From: JBDTMT01 sp033764095
Lineage (GTDB): Bacteria; Desulfobacterota; Binatia; HRBIN30; CADEER01
Reading direction: 5' to 3'
Assembly (NCBI GenBank): GCA_033764095.1
Contig: JANRJF010000343.1
Coordinates: forward strand, 1 to 28,465
Length of the DNA: 28,465 nt
This document shows positions 1 through 7,721 of this stretch, piece by piece. The notes beneath the pieces were generated by a model. That model was not told the origin of the DNA. It ran no database searches and saw only the letters and a list, made by a program, of their open reading frames with translations. The translations under genes and the position numbers were made by a program. Each line of letters begins with the position of its first letter. Positions within the stretch are counted from its first letter, which is position 1.

Positions 1-46
1 CATCCCTGGTTCTGGTTGCTGGGCTGTGTTTGAATCTTGGGCTGTT

Positions 47-106
47 GTAGCGCGGCCCTCGGTGGCCGCCTTTTTATCGTCTGGCGGCCACGGCGGGCCG
101 CGCTAC
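47..106. repeat. Inverted pair of GTAG-headed REP-like units (family A, copy 1)
   Basis: Two 24-nt arms (47-70 and 83-106) are inverted copies with two mismatches, separated by a T-rich 12-nt spacer. Each arm read outward-in begins GTAGC and then forms its own hairpin, GCGGCC-loop-GGCCGC. This is the layout of REP sequences in a BIME: a GTAG tetranucleotide followed by a stem-loop, in head-to-head pairs. It lies 25 nt beyond the end of the phosphoesterase gene. Bases 1-46 hold nothing I can identify. Assignment to REP is by structure only; no RAYT transposase gene is in the window. Confidence 0.7.
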
Positions 107-131
107 GATCGCTACCTGCGCAATTCGCGCA

Positions 132-1574
132 TCACTCGCGGCACAGCGGTCCCGGCAGGTTGGCGGTGGCGCAGCTCGCCAGCTCGGCGCCGCTCGGATC
201 GATCAGCGTCGCGTTCCAGTCGTCGCCGCGGTCGAGCGCGACCTGCAGCGAGCTGAACTCCTCCAGGCCGAGCACCTCGGCCATGCCGCCGTCGATGGTG
301 GTGCTGAAGCTGCCGGTCGGCGCAGTGCCCAGCGCGACACCGCTGGAGCCGACGATCACCTGCGGCGGGCGTGGCGGCGTGGCGGGATCGAAGGTCAGCG
401 ACTGGAAGGTGTGGATGTGGCCGGCGAGCATCAGGGCCACCGGCGCGGTCGAGTCGACCGCCGCCCAGGCCGCCTGCAGGGTCGCGTTGATCGGTGTGCC
501 CGACTCGTCCTGTACGCCCCAGACCGGCCGATGCGTCGCCAGCCACAACGGCACCTCGGGCTTCGCCGCGCCGAGCACCGTCGCCAGCTGCTCGGTGTAG
601 ATGTCGACGGTGCGTTGCGGTGCGAACGAGTCGCAGGCGTTGGCCGAGTCGACGACGGCGAGCTGCAGCCGTCCGAGGTCGAGCAGGTAGGGCGGCGCGA
701 ACAACAGGTACGGCAGCACCGGCGGCGGCAGCGGCGCGTCGCCGCCCTGGGCTGGGCAGGCGAGCTCGCCGCGGCCGCCGAGGCTGGCGTCTACGTTGGG
801 GTCGAGGAAGTAGAACCAGCCGGGGCCGGCGCGGCTGCACAACTCGTGGTTGCCGCGCACCATCACCCACGGCGCCGCCGCGAGCAGCGGCGCCGCCGGC
901 TGGAAGAAATCCTCCGACCAGTAGTCCCAGCTGTCCGGGTTGAGGCTGTAGTCGGCGTTCTGGCTGACGTACGGCTGGTCGAGCTGGCACTGCGGGTCGT
1001 GCGCCGTGTTGTCGCCGGCGTCGTAGACCGGTAGCGAGCCGCCGCCGCGCAGCGGCACGCTCGACGCCGTGCCGCGGTAGTCGTAGTCGCCGACGTGGAT
1101 CACCAACTGCGGCGCCGGCTGCCGCGCCGCAATGCCGGCGGCGATGGTGGCGAACGGTGCCGCCGGTACGCCGGCGGCGCAGTTGGCCGATTTGCAGCCG
1201 GTGTCGCCGAGCACCGCCAGGCGCGACGGATCGCGCCGCGCGATCGGCAGCGCCTGACCGGTCCAGGAGAGGCGATAGCGGCGTTCGAACTGCACGCGCG
1301 CCTCGCAGACGTTGACCGGGAAGCCGAACGGATTGCCGCGCAGGCGCATGGCGATGCTGCGGTCACCGCGGCGCAGCGTCGGGCAGACCGGGTCGCCCGG
1401 CTCGACGACGGCGCGCGCGATGGCGATGGTCGAGCCGTCGGCGCCGGCGCCGAGCACGACGTAGGCGGCGTACACCGCCGGACGCGGCGCCGACGGATCG
1501 TCCGAGCCGCAGCCGCTCGCGCCGCTCAACAGTGCCGCCGCCATGATCCATCGCGCCGTCCGCCTCGCGTGCAT
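132..1574 (-). CDS. Exported calcineurin-like metallophosphoesterase, probable lipoprotein
   Basis: A 480-residue metal-dependent phosphoesterase, probably periplasmic or surface-anchored. The N-terminus (MHARR, a hydrophobic stretch, then ASGC with Cys22) looks like a lipoprotein signal with an imperfect lipobox (Ala rather than Leu at -3). The catalytic set is complete and in order: GDTG (D124), GDYDY (D163, Y166), GNHE (N242, H243), THRP (H348) and GHIH (H386, H388). The GDxxY form of motif II resembles purple acid phosphatases, where the Tyr binds iron. The substrate is unknown. The start at 1574 is chosen over the longer in-frame ATG at 1670 because GGAGGAG sits just upstream and the signal peptide begins there. 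It is divergent from the DUF1330 gene with about 120 bp between them. Confidence 0.9.
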   Translation of the reverse strand: MHARRTARWIMAAALLSGASGCGSDDPSAPRPAVYAAYVVLGAGADGSTIAIARAVVEPGDPVCPTLRRGDRSIAMRLRGNPFGFPVNVCEARVQFERRYRLSWTGQALPIARRDPSRLAVLGDTGCKSANCAAGVPAAPFATIAAGIAARQPAPQLVIHVGDYDYRGTASSVPLRGGGSLPVYDAGDNTAHDPQCQLDQPYVSQNADYSLNPDSWDYWSEDFFQPAAPLLAAAPWVMVRGNHELCSRAGPGWFYFLDPNVDASLGGRGELACPAQGGDAPLPPPVLPYLLFAPPYLLDLGRLQLAVVDSANACDSFAPQRTVDIYTEQLATVLGAAKPEVPLWLATHRPVWGVQDESGTPINATLQAAWAAVDSTAPVALMLAGHIHTFQSLTFDPATPPRPPQVIVGSSGVALGTAPTGSFSTTIDGGMAEVLGLEEFSSLQVALDRGDDWNATLIDPSGAELASCATANLPGPLCRE

Positions 1575-1696
1575 CGCTCCTCCGCCGCCGTGGTCGCGCT
1601 CCTCTCCGCCACGCCCGTGCGGAATGCAACCCGACGGCCTTTGCGAGCGCGACGCGCGCGGCGTAAGCACGACGCGGACGCGGAAGGAGTCAGCCC

Positions 1697-1987
1697 ATGC
1701 CAGTGTACATCATGGCCCAGATCAGCATTCACGACCGCGCCGAGTACGACCGCTACTCGGACGGCTTCATGGAGATCTTCGTCCGCTACCCCGGCGAGCT
1801 GCTGGCGGTGTCGGAGGATCCGCAGGTGATCGAGGGCGAGTGGCCCTATACGCGCACCGTGCTGATCCGCTTCCCGTCCGCCGAGGAGGCACGCCGCTGG
1901 TACGAGTCGCCCGAGTACCAGGCGATCGCCCGCCACCGCCACAACGGCTCGCGCGGCAACATCGTCCTGGTCGAAGGACTGCAATGA
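1697..1987 (+). CDS. DUF1330 family protein
   Basis: A 96-residue protein of the DUF1330 family (dimeric alpha-beta barrel fold). Visible family features are the MPVYIMAQISIHD opening strand, EYDRY, the central pattern IEGEWPYTRTVLIRFPS, the EEARRWYESPEYQ helix and the closing N-I-V-L-V-E-G strand. The family has no settled biochemical role. It has no signal peptide, so it is cytoplasmic. GGAAGGAG lies about 8 nt before the ATG. It ends just before an unusual heptamer repeat and is convergent with the membrane-protein gene beyond it. Confidence 0.9.
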   Translation: MPVYIMAQISIHDRAEYDRYSDGFMEIFVRYPGELLAVSEDPQVIEGEWPYTRTVLIRFPSAEEARRWYESPEYQAIARHRHNGSRGNIVLVEGLQ

Positions 1988-1998
1988 CAGAGTGGAAA

Positions 1999-2160
1999 GC
2001 GATGAGCGATGAGCGATGAGGGCACTCGCCTTCAACCGCTGATTGCTCTTCTCGTCGCTCGTCGCTCATCGCTCGTCGCTCATCGCTCATCGCTCGTCGC
2101 TCATCGCTCGTCGCTCATCGCTCATCGCTCGTCGCTCATCGCTCATCGTTCGTCGCTCTC
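1999..2160. repeat. Tandem heptamer array CGCTC(A/G)T with an inverted arm
   Basis: From 2056 to 2160 there are 15 consecutive 7-bp units of CGCTCAT or CGCTCGT; the penultimate unit has one change and the last is CGCTCTC. About three units in the opposite orientation (GAGCGAT) lie at 1999-2020, so the RNA could fold into a long hairpin around a 35-nt spacer. The units alternate between the A and G forms irregularly. The array fills the space between two convergent genes and ends 8 nt before the stop codon of the membrane-protein gene. It could act as a terminator-like structure, or simply be a slippage-prone minisatellite. Spacers are absent, so it is not CRISPR. Confidence 0.9.
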
Positions 2161-2167
2161 CTCTGCC

Positions 2168-2863
2168 CTACCGCAGTGCCGGAAAGATGCGGCGCAGCAG
2201 CGCCGGGCCGAAGATGGTGACGGCGATGACGACGACGGCGACGACGCGCTCGTCGTCGAAGATCTCGGCGGCGAGCAGGCTGCTGGCGAGCAGCATGGCG
2301 AACCAGCACAGGTCGCCGGCCAGCGCCGCTGCCCAGGCGGGAATGCGCGGCAGCGGCAGGCCGGTGGCGAGCGCGCCGGCGGTGTAGATGTCGACGCCGA
2401 AGCCGACCGTCGCGATGCGCAACAGCGCCGGCGCGATGCGGCCAGCGCGGACGTCCTCGGGGTTGGGCCGGCGCACGCCGAGCATGGCGAAGCGCAGCGC
2501 CCGGCTGCCGACCGTGCGCACCAGCGGGATCCGCCGGCCGGAGCGGCGCAGCCAACCGTAGAGCGGGTTGAGCAGGGCGATCGCCAGCAGGTCCGACAGC
2601 GAGTAGAGCCCGAAGGTGATCGGCGCAGGTACGTGCAGGTGCCGCGCCAGCAGCACGCCGGCCGGGATGCCCGGGCCGACCGGCGCCCAGAACAGCGCGA
2701 AGACCATCGCCAGCGGCCCGCCCGGAAATTGCGCCGCCGCCTGCACCAGCCGCGACGCCCCCGCCTCGCCGGTGAACGCGGACGGGTCGAGCATCGTCGC
2801 CGGGTTGAAGATCTCGAACGGACTCATCGATGGATCAGCATCCCGGTTCGGTGGGCCCGGCAC
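2168..2863 (-). CDS. Polytopic inner-membrane protein, unknown function
   Basis: A 231-residue protein (219 if started at the ATG at 2827). Hydrophobic segments are visible around LAMVFALFWAPVGPGIPAG, ITFGLYSLSDLLAIALL, the IATVGFG/TAGALATGL region, AAALAGDLCWFAMLLASSLL, and VVAVVVIAVTIFGPALL, giving about four to six membrane spans. I do not recognise the family with confidence; small multidrug-export-like or DedA-like proteins have comparable size and topology but I see no diagnostic motif. The GTG at 2863 has GGGGAG upstream at workable spacing; the ATG at 2827 begins MSPFEIF and has no clear ribosome site. A palindromic element starts 24 bp upstream of the GTG. Confidence 0.65.
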   Translation of the reverse strand: MPGPPNRDADPSMSPFEIFNPATMLDPSAFTGEAGASRLVQAAAQFPGGPLAMVFALFWAPVGPGIPAGVLLARHLHVPAPITFGLYSLSDLLAIALLNPLYGWLRRSGRRIPLVRTVGSRALRFAMLGVRRPNPEDVRAGRIAPALLRIATVGFGVDIYTAGALATGLPLPRIPAWAAALAGDLCWFAMLLASSLLAAEIFDDERVVAVVVIAVTIFGPALLRRIFPALR

Positions 2864-2886
2864 AACGACTCTCCCCTTCGGACCGA

Positions 2887-3020
2887 TTCCCCCCTTCGAA
2901 GAAGGGGGGTCAGGGGGGATTTTCTGAATTGATTTCGCGATACGAGCAGCGCGTTCGCGTGCGTAGTTTGCAGATCAGTCCGAAAATCCCCCCTCACCCC
3001 CCTTTTTCAAAGGGGGGAAA
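2887..3020. repeat. MITE/REP-like palindromic element with C6/G6 hairpins
   Basis: A near-symmetrical 134-bp element. At the left, CCCCCCTTC-GAA-GAAGGGGGG (2889-2909) is a perfect 9-bp hairpin, followed by GGGGGGATTTTC (2913-2924). At the right, GAAAATCCCCCC (2982-2993) is the exact inverse of that, followed by CCCCCCTTT-TTC-AAAGGGGGG (2997-3017), another perfect 9-bp hairpin. About 57 bp of ordinary sequence separates the halves. Repeats of this general C-run/G-run form are known to be dispersed in many bacterial genomes. It sits between the divergently oriented start of the membrane-protein gene and the 3' end of the next gene. No transposase is present. Confidence 0.85.
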
Positions 3021-3109
3021 CTGGCGTGCGGTGTGCGCGCATCGCGGCCATACCTTGGTTCATCCGCATCTGCGGCCTGATCTCGCCGCTGCCGCGGTGC
3101 AATGACCGC

Positions 3110-6100
3110 CTACGTGCAGTGCGGGCCGAACGGGTTGAGGGTGAACTTGCACTGGTTCGACTTGCACTCCTTGCGGTGCCAGCACTTCTCGCCGGCGTCC
3201 TTCTGCGGGCGGCAGACGTTGTCGGAGGCGATGAACGGGACGCGCAGCTTGCAGTATTCGCCGGGGGCGCAGCCGTTGCCGTCGCCGTGGCATACGCAGT
3301 GGCTCTCCGGCAGGCCGCAGAACGGGCCGCTGCCGCAGATCAGCGAGCCGGCGCACTCGCCGTCGAAGCGGCAGGGGTCGCCGAGTTGCGCGCTCTTCGG
3401 GCAGTACGCCGGCGTGATCAGCCCGGCGAAGCAGTTGGCATGCGGGTAGTTCAGCTCGCGTGCGGCCTTCGGGTAGTAGACGCCGACGCCGCTGACGTCG
3501 ACGTCGTTGGCGAGGTCGGCGGGCCCGTTGCGCGGCGACGGCAGGTCGTTGGCGCGCATCCACATGCGGATGAAGGTCTCCGCCGACTGGCTGCGCAGCG
3601 GCGCCACGGCGCTGGTGCTGAGGCCGACGTGTTCGAGATCCCGCAGCACGTCGATCTCGTAGGCCGTGTCGGCGAGGCCGCGGGTATCGTAGCCGGTGCC
3701 GAGCGGGTGGGCCTGGACGCGTGCCTGGCAGATGCCTTCGGCCTTGAAGCCGGCGGAGCAGGCGCCGCCCGGGTTCTGCCGCGGCCTGCCGGGCAGGCTG
3801 CGGTCGACGAAGCGCGGCCGGGTGTTCTGCGTGAACGCGTTCAGGTCGCTGCCCATCGCCATCGGCACCTTGAGCGCCTGGCGGCCGAACTCGTAGGCCT
3901 GCGCCAGCGAGCGGCTCGAGCCGGCGCAGTTGTTGACGACGCCCGACGGCGTGTAGTCGCGTTCCTCCAGGTAGCCGATGCGCAGGCCGATCAGGCCGCC
4001 GCTGCGGCGGATCTTCTGCGCCACCCAGGCGGGGACCGAGTGCTCGATGACGTGGTGGTTGTTGCCGCCGAACTCGGGCTCCAGCTCGCGGAACTTGGTG
4101 TGCGAGTGGAAGAGCGGGTAGTACACGTTCTGCTTCGCCAGTTGGTAGGTGCGCAGCATCGCCGCCTCGGGCATGTGGGCGATGTCGATCAGCATGCCCC
4201 TGGCCATCAGCGCCTGGATCAGCAGCTCGCCGGCGGGCGTCAGGCCGAGCGCGTTGCGGCAGACGCCGTCGGGCCCCTCGAAGACGTCGAAGCCGAAGCG
4301 CGGCCGCGCGCAGTCGAAGTCGATGTGGCACGACGGGCCGTAGCGGTTGTCGGCGAACTGGAAGACCTCGAACAGCGGGTTGATCAGCGCCGCGCCGGAG
4401 AAGCCGTTGTCGGTCTCGTGCGCCAGCTGCACCGAGCGCACGTCGTAGGGCGGGTCGTAGTACTTCTGCACGATCGCCTGGATGGCGGCGGCGTCGGGCG
4501 GGGTGTTGGGGTCGGTGAACAGCGTGTTGAACAGGTCGCTGGTCTCGATGGCGAGCACGATCGCCAGCTTGCCGCTGTTGATGATGGTGATCGCGTCCTG
4601 CGGGCTGAGCGCGATCTGCGCCCAGCTGGCGTTGGCGGCGGCGAACTGGTGCGCCAGCGCCAGCTGGCGGTCGACGTCGTCCATCTCGTCGCAGCCGTGC
4701 GCGTTGGCCGGCAGCAGCTCGCAGAACGGCGCGAAGCCCCCGACCGTGACCACCAACAGGTTGAGCCCCGCCTGGTGCGCCTTGAGCACCGTGTTGCGCT
4801 GCCCGCGCTGGTGCACCAGCGCGTCCCAGCGCGGCCAGCCGCTGCCGGGCGAGCGGCGCTTGAGGTGCAGGCCGGTGTCGCCCTTGCTGCCCTCGATCTT
4901 GCTGACGAACTCGGAGAACACCGGCGGTCCGTAGGCGGAGACCAGCGCGAAGGCGGCCAGGCTGTCGGGGACGAGCGCGATCAGCCCGAGGATCTGCGGG
5001 CAGGTGAGCAGGTCGCCGATCACCGGGTCGAGCGTGTCGACGCGGCCGTGCGGCGGGAACGTGAAGCCGGTGCCGTCGCAGGTGTGCAGCGGCGCGGCGA
5101 CGCTGCCGTTGCGCCAACGCCCGCCGAACGCCTGCTCGTCGAACAGGTGATGGTGGACGTCGGCGGCCCCGGGCCGCAGCTCGAGCGGGCGGATGCCGGC
5201 CGGGCAGTCCTCGCCGAACTGGCCGGGGATGCACTGGATGGTGCACAGGTGATCGTCCAGGCCGTCGTCGACGCACGGCACCGGCGAGACCGGCTGCACC
5301 GGCGGGATCGGCATGCTGCCGCAGAGGTCGGGATCGACCGGGGCGAAGTAGCATTTGTGCTCGCTCTCGGCGCAGGCGTCCTGCGTGCAGGGGTTGCCGT
5401 CGTCGCAGTCGCTGTCCGCCTCGCAGCACGGGGCGATGCTGGTGCCTTCGCGGTCGGTCAGCCAGTCGCCGAAGTCGGGGCCGTACTTCCAGTCGTGCGT
5501 ACAGCCCTGCTCGGGCTCCGGCGTCACGCCCGGGGTTGGCGGCGGCGGTTGCTCGAAGTCGGCCTCCGGCTCGTAGGTGACGACGCGGTCCTCGGTGCAG
5601 AAGTTGCCGTCGTCGCAGTTCAGCGGCTCGGCCGGTTCGTCACCGGGGTTCTTGCGCGACGGCACGCAGAGCTCGTCCACGTCGGTCAGGGTCAGCGTCG
5701 CGGCGCCGAACTGATTGTTGGTGTAGAGCGGATCGAGCGGCGGGACGAACGGCTCGTCGACGATCTCCGGCGGCCCCTCGCTGCCCTCCGGCGGCTGGAT
5801 GACGCGCGGCGACAGGTGCGCCGCATAGCAGAGCAGGTGGGCGCCGTGCCGCGGCGCGTCGGGCGCCTCGCCGCGCTTGTCGGCCGGCGCGCACAGCCGT
5901 GTCGGCGCGAGCAGGTCGACGACGCGCAGGCCGAACTGGTCCTCGACCTGCACGCCCAGGATCGGGGTGAACGGCGGCGCGCCGCGCGGGAACTGGACGT
6001 CGTGGCAGAGGAAGTGGTCCACCGCCGGCGGGCGCGGCGCCGGCGGTGTGCTGCTCAGGTTCTTCGCCGTCGGCACCAGCAGCGCGCTCGGCGCCAGCAC

Positions 6101-7408
6101 CTCCAGCGTCAGGCTGCCGAACTGGTTGACCACCTGTTGCGGCAGCAGCGGGGTGAGCCCACCGCGCGCCGTCACCGGATAGCGGCGCAGGTGGTCGTCG
6201 TGCGCCGCGGCGCCGGCGTCCTCGTCGTTCTTGCTCGCCGGCGCACAGAGCGCGCTCGGCGCCGCGACGTCGACCCGCACCCGGCCGAACTGATCCTCGA
6301 CCGCCAGGTCGGCGATCGGCGTGAAGGGCGGGCTGCCGCTCGCCGGGCTGGTGTCGTAGCAGAAGAAGTGGTCGAGCGGACGGCACTTGCCGGCCCGTCC
6401 GGCGGCGAACAGGGCTGCCACCTCGGCGTCGGTCAGCGCGCGGTCGAACAGCTCCAGCTCGTCGATCCAGCCGGCGAGCTGGCGGCCGCCGAGCTCGCTG
6501 CGCGCGATGAGCAGGTCGGCGTCGTTGTCCAACCCGCCGCTGCGCGGCGTCGCGCGCAGCACCGCGACGCCGTCGGCGTAGAGAGTCAGCGCCGGCTGAT
6601 CGCCGCGCCGCACGCTGGCGGCGACGTGGTGTGGCCGCCCGTCGGCGAGGTTTGGACCAGGCGATAGGTAGTTGGTGCAGGCGGCGCCGCTGGCGGCGCA
6701 GGTGTTGTTGCCGTTGGCGCCGTCGGCGAGCTGCAGGCCGAGCTGGCCGTTGAAGACGAAGAGCTGGTAGCCGCGCACCCCGCCCGCCGCGCCGCCGCTG
6801 TCGCGCTTGTCGACGATCGGCCGCACGCCGTCGGCGGCCTGCGGGTCGAGGCTGATCCACGCGTCGATGGAGAACGCGGCGCGCCCGAAATTGAGCGCCG
6901 CGCTGTCGGCGACGCGCGCGAAGCTCGCGGCGCCGTCGAACCGCAGCGCGCCGCCGACCTCGCCCGCCACCGGTTGCGGCGCGGTGGCGAAGCCGAGGCC
7001 GGCGGGGTGGCTGCGGGCGGGATGGTCGCTGCGTACCAGGTTGGCGATCTCCGGCCCGCCGCCGTCGTCCATCGGGAACCAGGCGACCATGTCCGGCGGC
7101 GCTTCGACACAGCGCGCCACCGGGCAGCCGTCGAGCGCCGCGTTCACCGCGCGCAGCAGGTCGTCGATGGTGATGCGACCGTCGCCGCCGGCGTCGCCGG
7201 CGCGGCAGGTGTCGAGCGGCGCGCTGTCGAGCGCGATGCTCACCAGCGTGACCAGCTCGTCGATGGTGATCTGCCCGTCGTCGCCGCAGTCGCCGCTGCA
7301 CGCGGCGTCGGCGCGCCCCGCGAGGCAGAGCGCGAATGCGGCGACCACCGTCAGGGGCACCGCGCGTCGTCGAGGGCGCGTGTTGCTGCGTATCGCCTCG
7401 CCTTGCAT
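3110..7408 (-). CDS. Secreted multidomain protein with dockerin-like, LamG and peptidase M19-like domains
   Basis: A 1432-residue exported protein. Order: signal peptide (about 1-36, ending ADA); two Asp-rich dockerin-like repeats (about 40-95, DDGQITIDEL and GDGRITIDDL); a LamG/concanavalin-like domain (about 107-340); four related modules with an H-x-C-Y, NQFG/DQFG and LC-x-P-x-x-K pattern (about 344-588, like DUF7450); Cys-rich segments with CDDGNPCTQDAC (about 595-720); a hydrolase domain; and a Cys-rich C-terminus (about 1310-1432). The hydrolase domain has an HHH cluster (about 752-754), an IETSD motif, GMLIDIAHM, FHSHTKF and MGSDLNAF. These match the metal ligands and order of membrane dipeptidase (M19), but DVHHH is not the classical HxD, so activity is uncertain. 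The start at 7408 has GGAGGTG upstream and heads the signal peptide. It is probably surface-bound or released; its substrate is unknown. Confidence 0.85.
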   Translation of the reverse strand: MQGEAIRSNTRPRRRAVPLTVVAAFALCLAGRADAACSGDCGDDGQITIDELVTLVSIALDSAPLDTCRAGDAGGDGRITIDDLLRAVNAALDGCPVARCVEAPPDMVAWFPMDDGGGPEIANLVRSDHPARSHPAGLGFATAPQPVAGEVGGALRFDGAASFARVADSAALNFGRAAFSIDAWISLDPQAADGVRPIVDKRDSGGAAGGVRGYQLFVFNGQLGLQLADGANGNNTCAASGAACTNYLSPGPNLADGRPHHVAASVRRGDQPALTLYADGVAVLRATPRSGGLDNDADLLIARSELGGRQLAGWIDELELFDRALTDAEVAALFAAGRAGKCRPLDHFFCYDTSPASGSPPFTPIADLAVEDQFGRVRVDVAAPSALCAPASKNDEDAGAAAHDDHLRRYPVTARGGLTPLLPQQVVNQFGSLTLEVLAPSALLVPTAKNLSSTPPAPRPPAVDHFLCHDVQFPRGAPPFTPILGVQVEDQFGLRVVDLLAPTRLCAPADKRGEAPDAPRHGAHLLCYAAHLSPRVIQPPEGSEGPPEIVDEPFVPPLDPLYTNNQFGAATLTLTDVDELCVPSRKNPGDEPAEPLNCDDGNFCTEDRVVTYEPEADFEQPPPPTPGVTPEPEQGCTHDWKYGPDFGDWLTDREGTSIAPCCEADSDCDDGNPCTQDACAESEHKCYFAPVDPDLCGSMPIPPVQPVSPVPCVDDGLDDHLCTIQCIPGQFGEDCPAGIRPLELRPGAADVHHHLFDEQAFGGRWRNGSVAAPLHTCDGTGFTFPPHGRVDTLDPVIGDLLTCPQILGLIALVPDSLAAFALVSAYGPPVFSEFVSKIEGSKGDTGLHLKRRSPGSGWPRWDALVHQRGQRNTVLKAHQAGLNLLVVTVGGFAPFCELLPANAHGCDEMDDVDRQLALAHQFAAANASWAQIALSPQDAITIINSGKLAIVLAIETSDLFNTLFTDPNTPPDAAAIQAIVQKYYDPPYDVRSVQLAHETDNGFSGAALINPLFEVFQFADNRYGPSCHIDFDCARPRFGFDVFEGPDGVCRNALGLTPAGELLIQALMARGMLIDIAHMPEAAMLRTYQLAKQNVYYPLFHSHTKFRELEPEFGGNNHHVIEHSVPAWVAQKIRRSGGLIGLRIGYLEERDYTPSGVVNNCAGSSRSLAQAYEFGRQALKVPMAMGSDLNAFTQNTRPRFVDRSLPGRPRQNPGGACSAGFKAEGICQARVQAHPLGTGYDTRGLADTAYEIDVLRDLEHVGLSTSAVAPLRSQSAETFIRMWMRANDLPSPRNGPADLANDVDVSGVGVYYPKAARELNYPHANCFAGLITPAYCPKSAQLGDPCRFDGECAGSLICGSGPFCGLPESHCVCHGDGNGCAPGEYCKLRVPFIASDNVCRPQKDAGEKCWHRKECKSNQCKFTLNPFGPHCT

Positions 7409-7470
7409 GGTGCACCTCCGCTGTGCTGCTCGCGGCCGTGGCGTCGCGTACAAGCGCGTTGTAGCCAAAG

Positions 7471-7487
7471 TGATCGTCCGACGATCA
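7471..7487. promoter_or_regulatory. Perfect palindrome upstream of the large secreted-protein gene
   Basis: TGATCGT-CCG-ACGATCA is a perfect 7-bp inverted repeat with a 3-nt centre, 63 bp upstream of the start at 7408 and about 235 bp from the CHASE2 gene on the other strand. Its size and position fit a dimeric repressor or activator site, although a short RNA hairpin is equally possible. I see no convincing -35/-10 pair. The rest of 7409-7721 holds the repeat pair described next and a second perfect hairpin, CCCCTCCC-cggc-GGGAGGGG, at 7621-7640. Confidence 0.4.
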
Positions 7488-7544
7488 GCGCTCTTCGTCA
7501 AGCGTTCATCGGCGCCAGCCCCCAGGAGCTGATCGGACAGGACC

Positions 7545-7615
7545 GTCGCGCGGCCCGCGGTGGGCCCCTCCGCCCCGCGACGCCAAGCACGACCGGGCAC
7601 GGAGGGCCGCGCTAC
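7545..7615. repeat. Decayed GTAG-type REP-like pair (family A, copy 2)
   Basis: The right arm (7597-7615, read on the minus strand) is a good unit: GTAGCGCGGCCCTCCGTGC. The left arm (from 7545) begins GTCGCGCGGCCC and is degenerate, with GGGCCC partly restoring a hairpin. It lies in the divergent intergenic space between the large secreted-protein gene and the CHASE2 gene. Identification rests on identity of the right arm with the other copies in the window. Confidence 0.55.
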
Positions 7616-7721
7616 TGCCGCCCCTCCCCGGCGGGAGGGGGAAACCAGACGAGCAGCACTGCTGCGTGCACGCCGCTGCCCGGCTGGCATTTCGCCGCCG
7701 ACCGCCTAGAGTGCGCGGCTC

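Noticed and set aside
1999..2160. CRISPR array
   Set aside because: Units are 7 bp, contiguous and without spacers, and there are no cas genes.
3026..6667. A 1213-codon open frame on the plus strand
   Set aside because: It lies antisense to the mega-protein, is dominated by Arg, Ala, Val and Gly with no motifs, and arises from the high G+C of the opposite strand.
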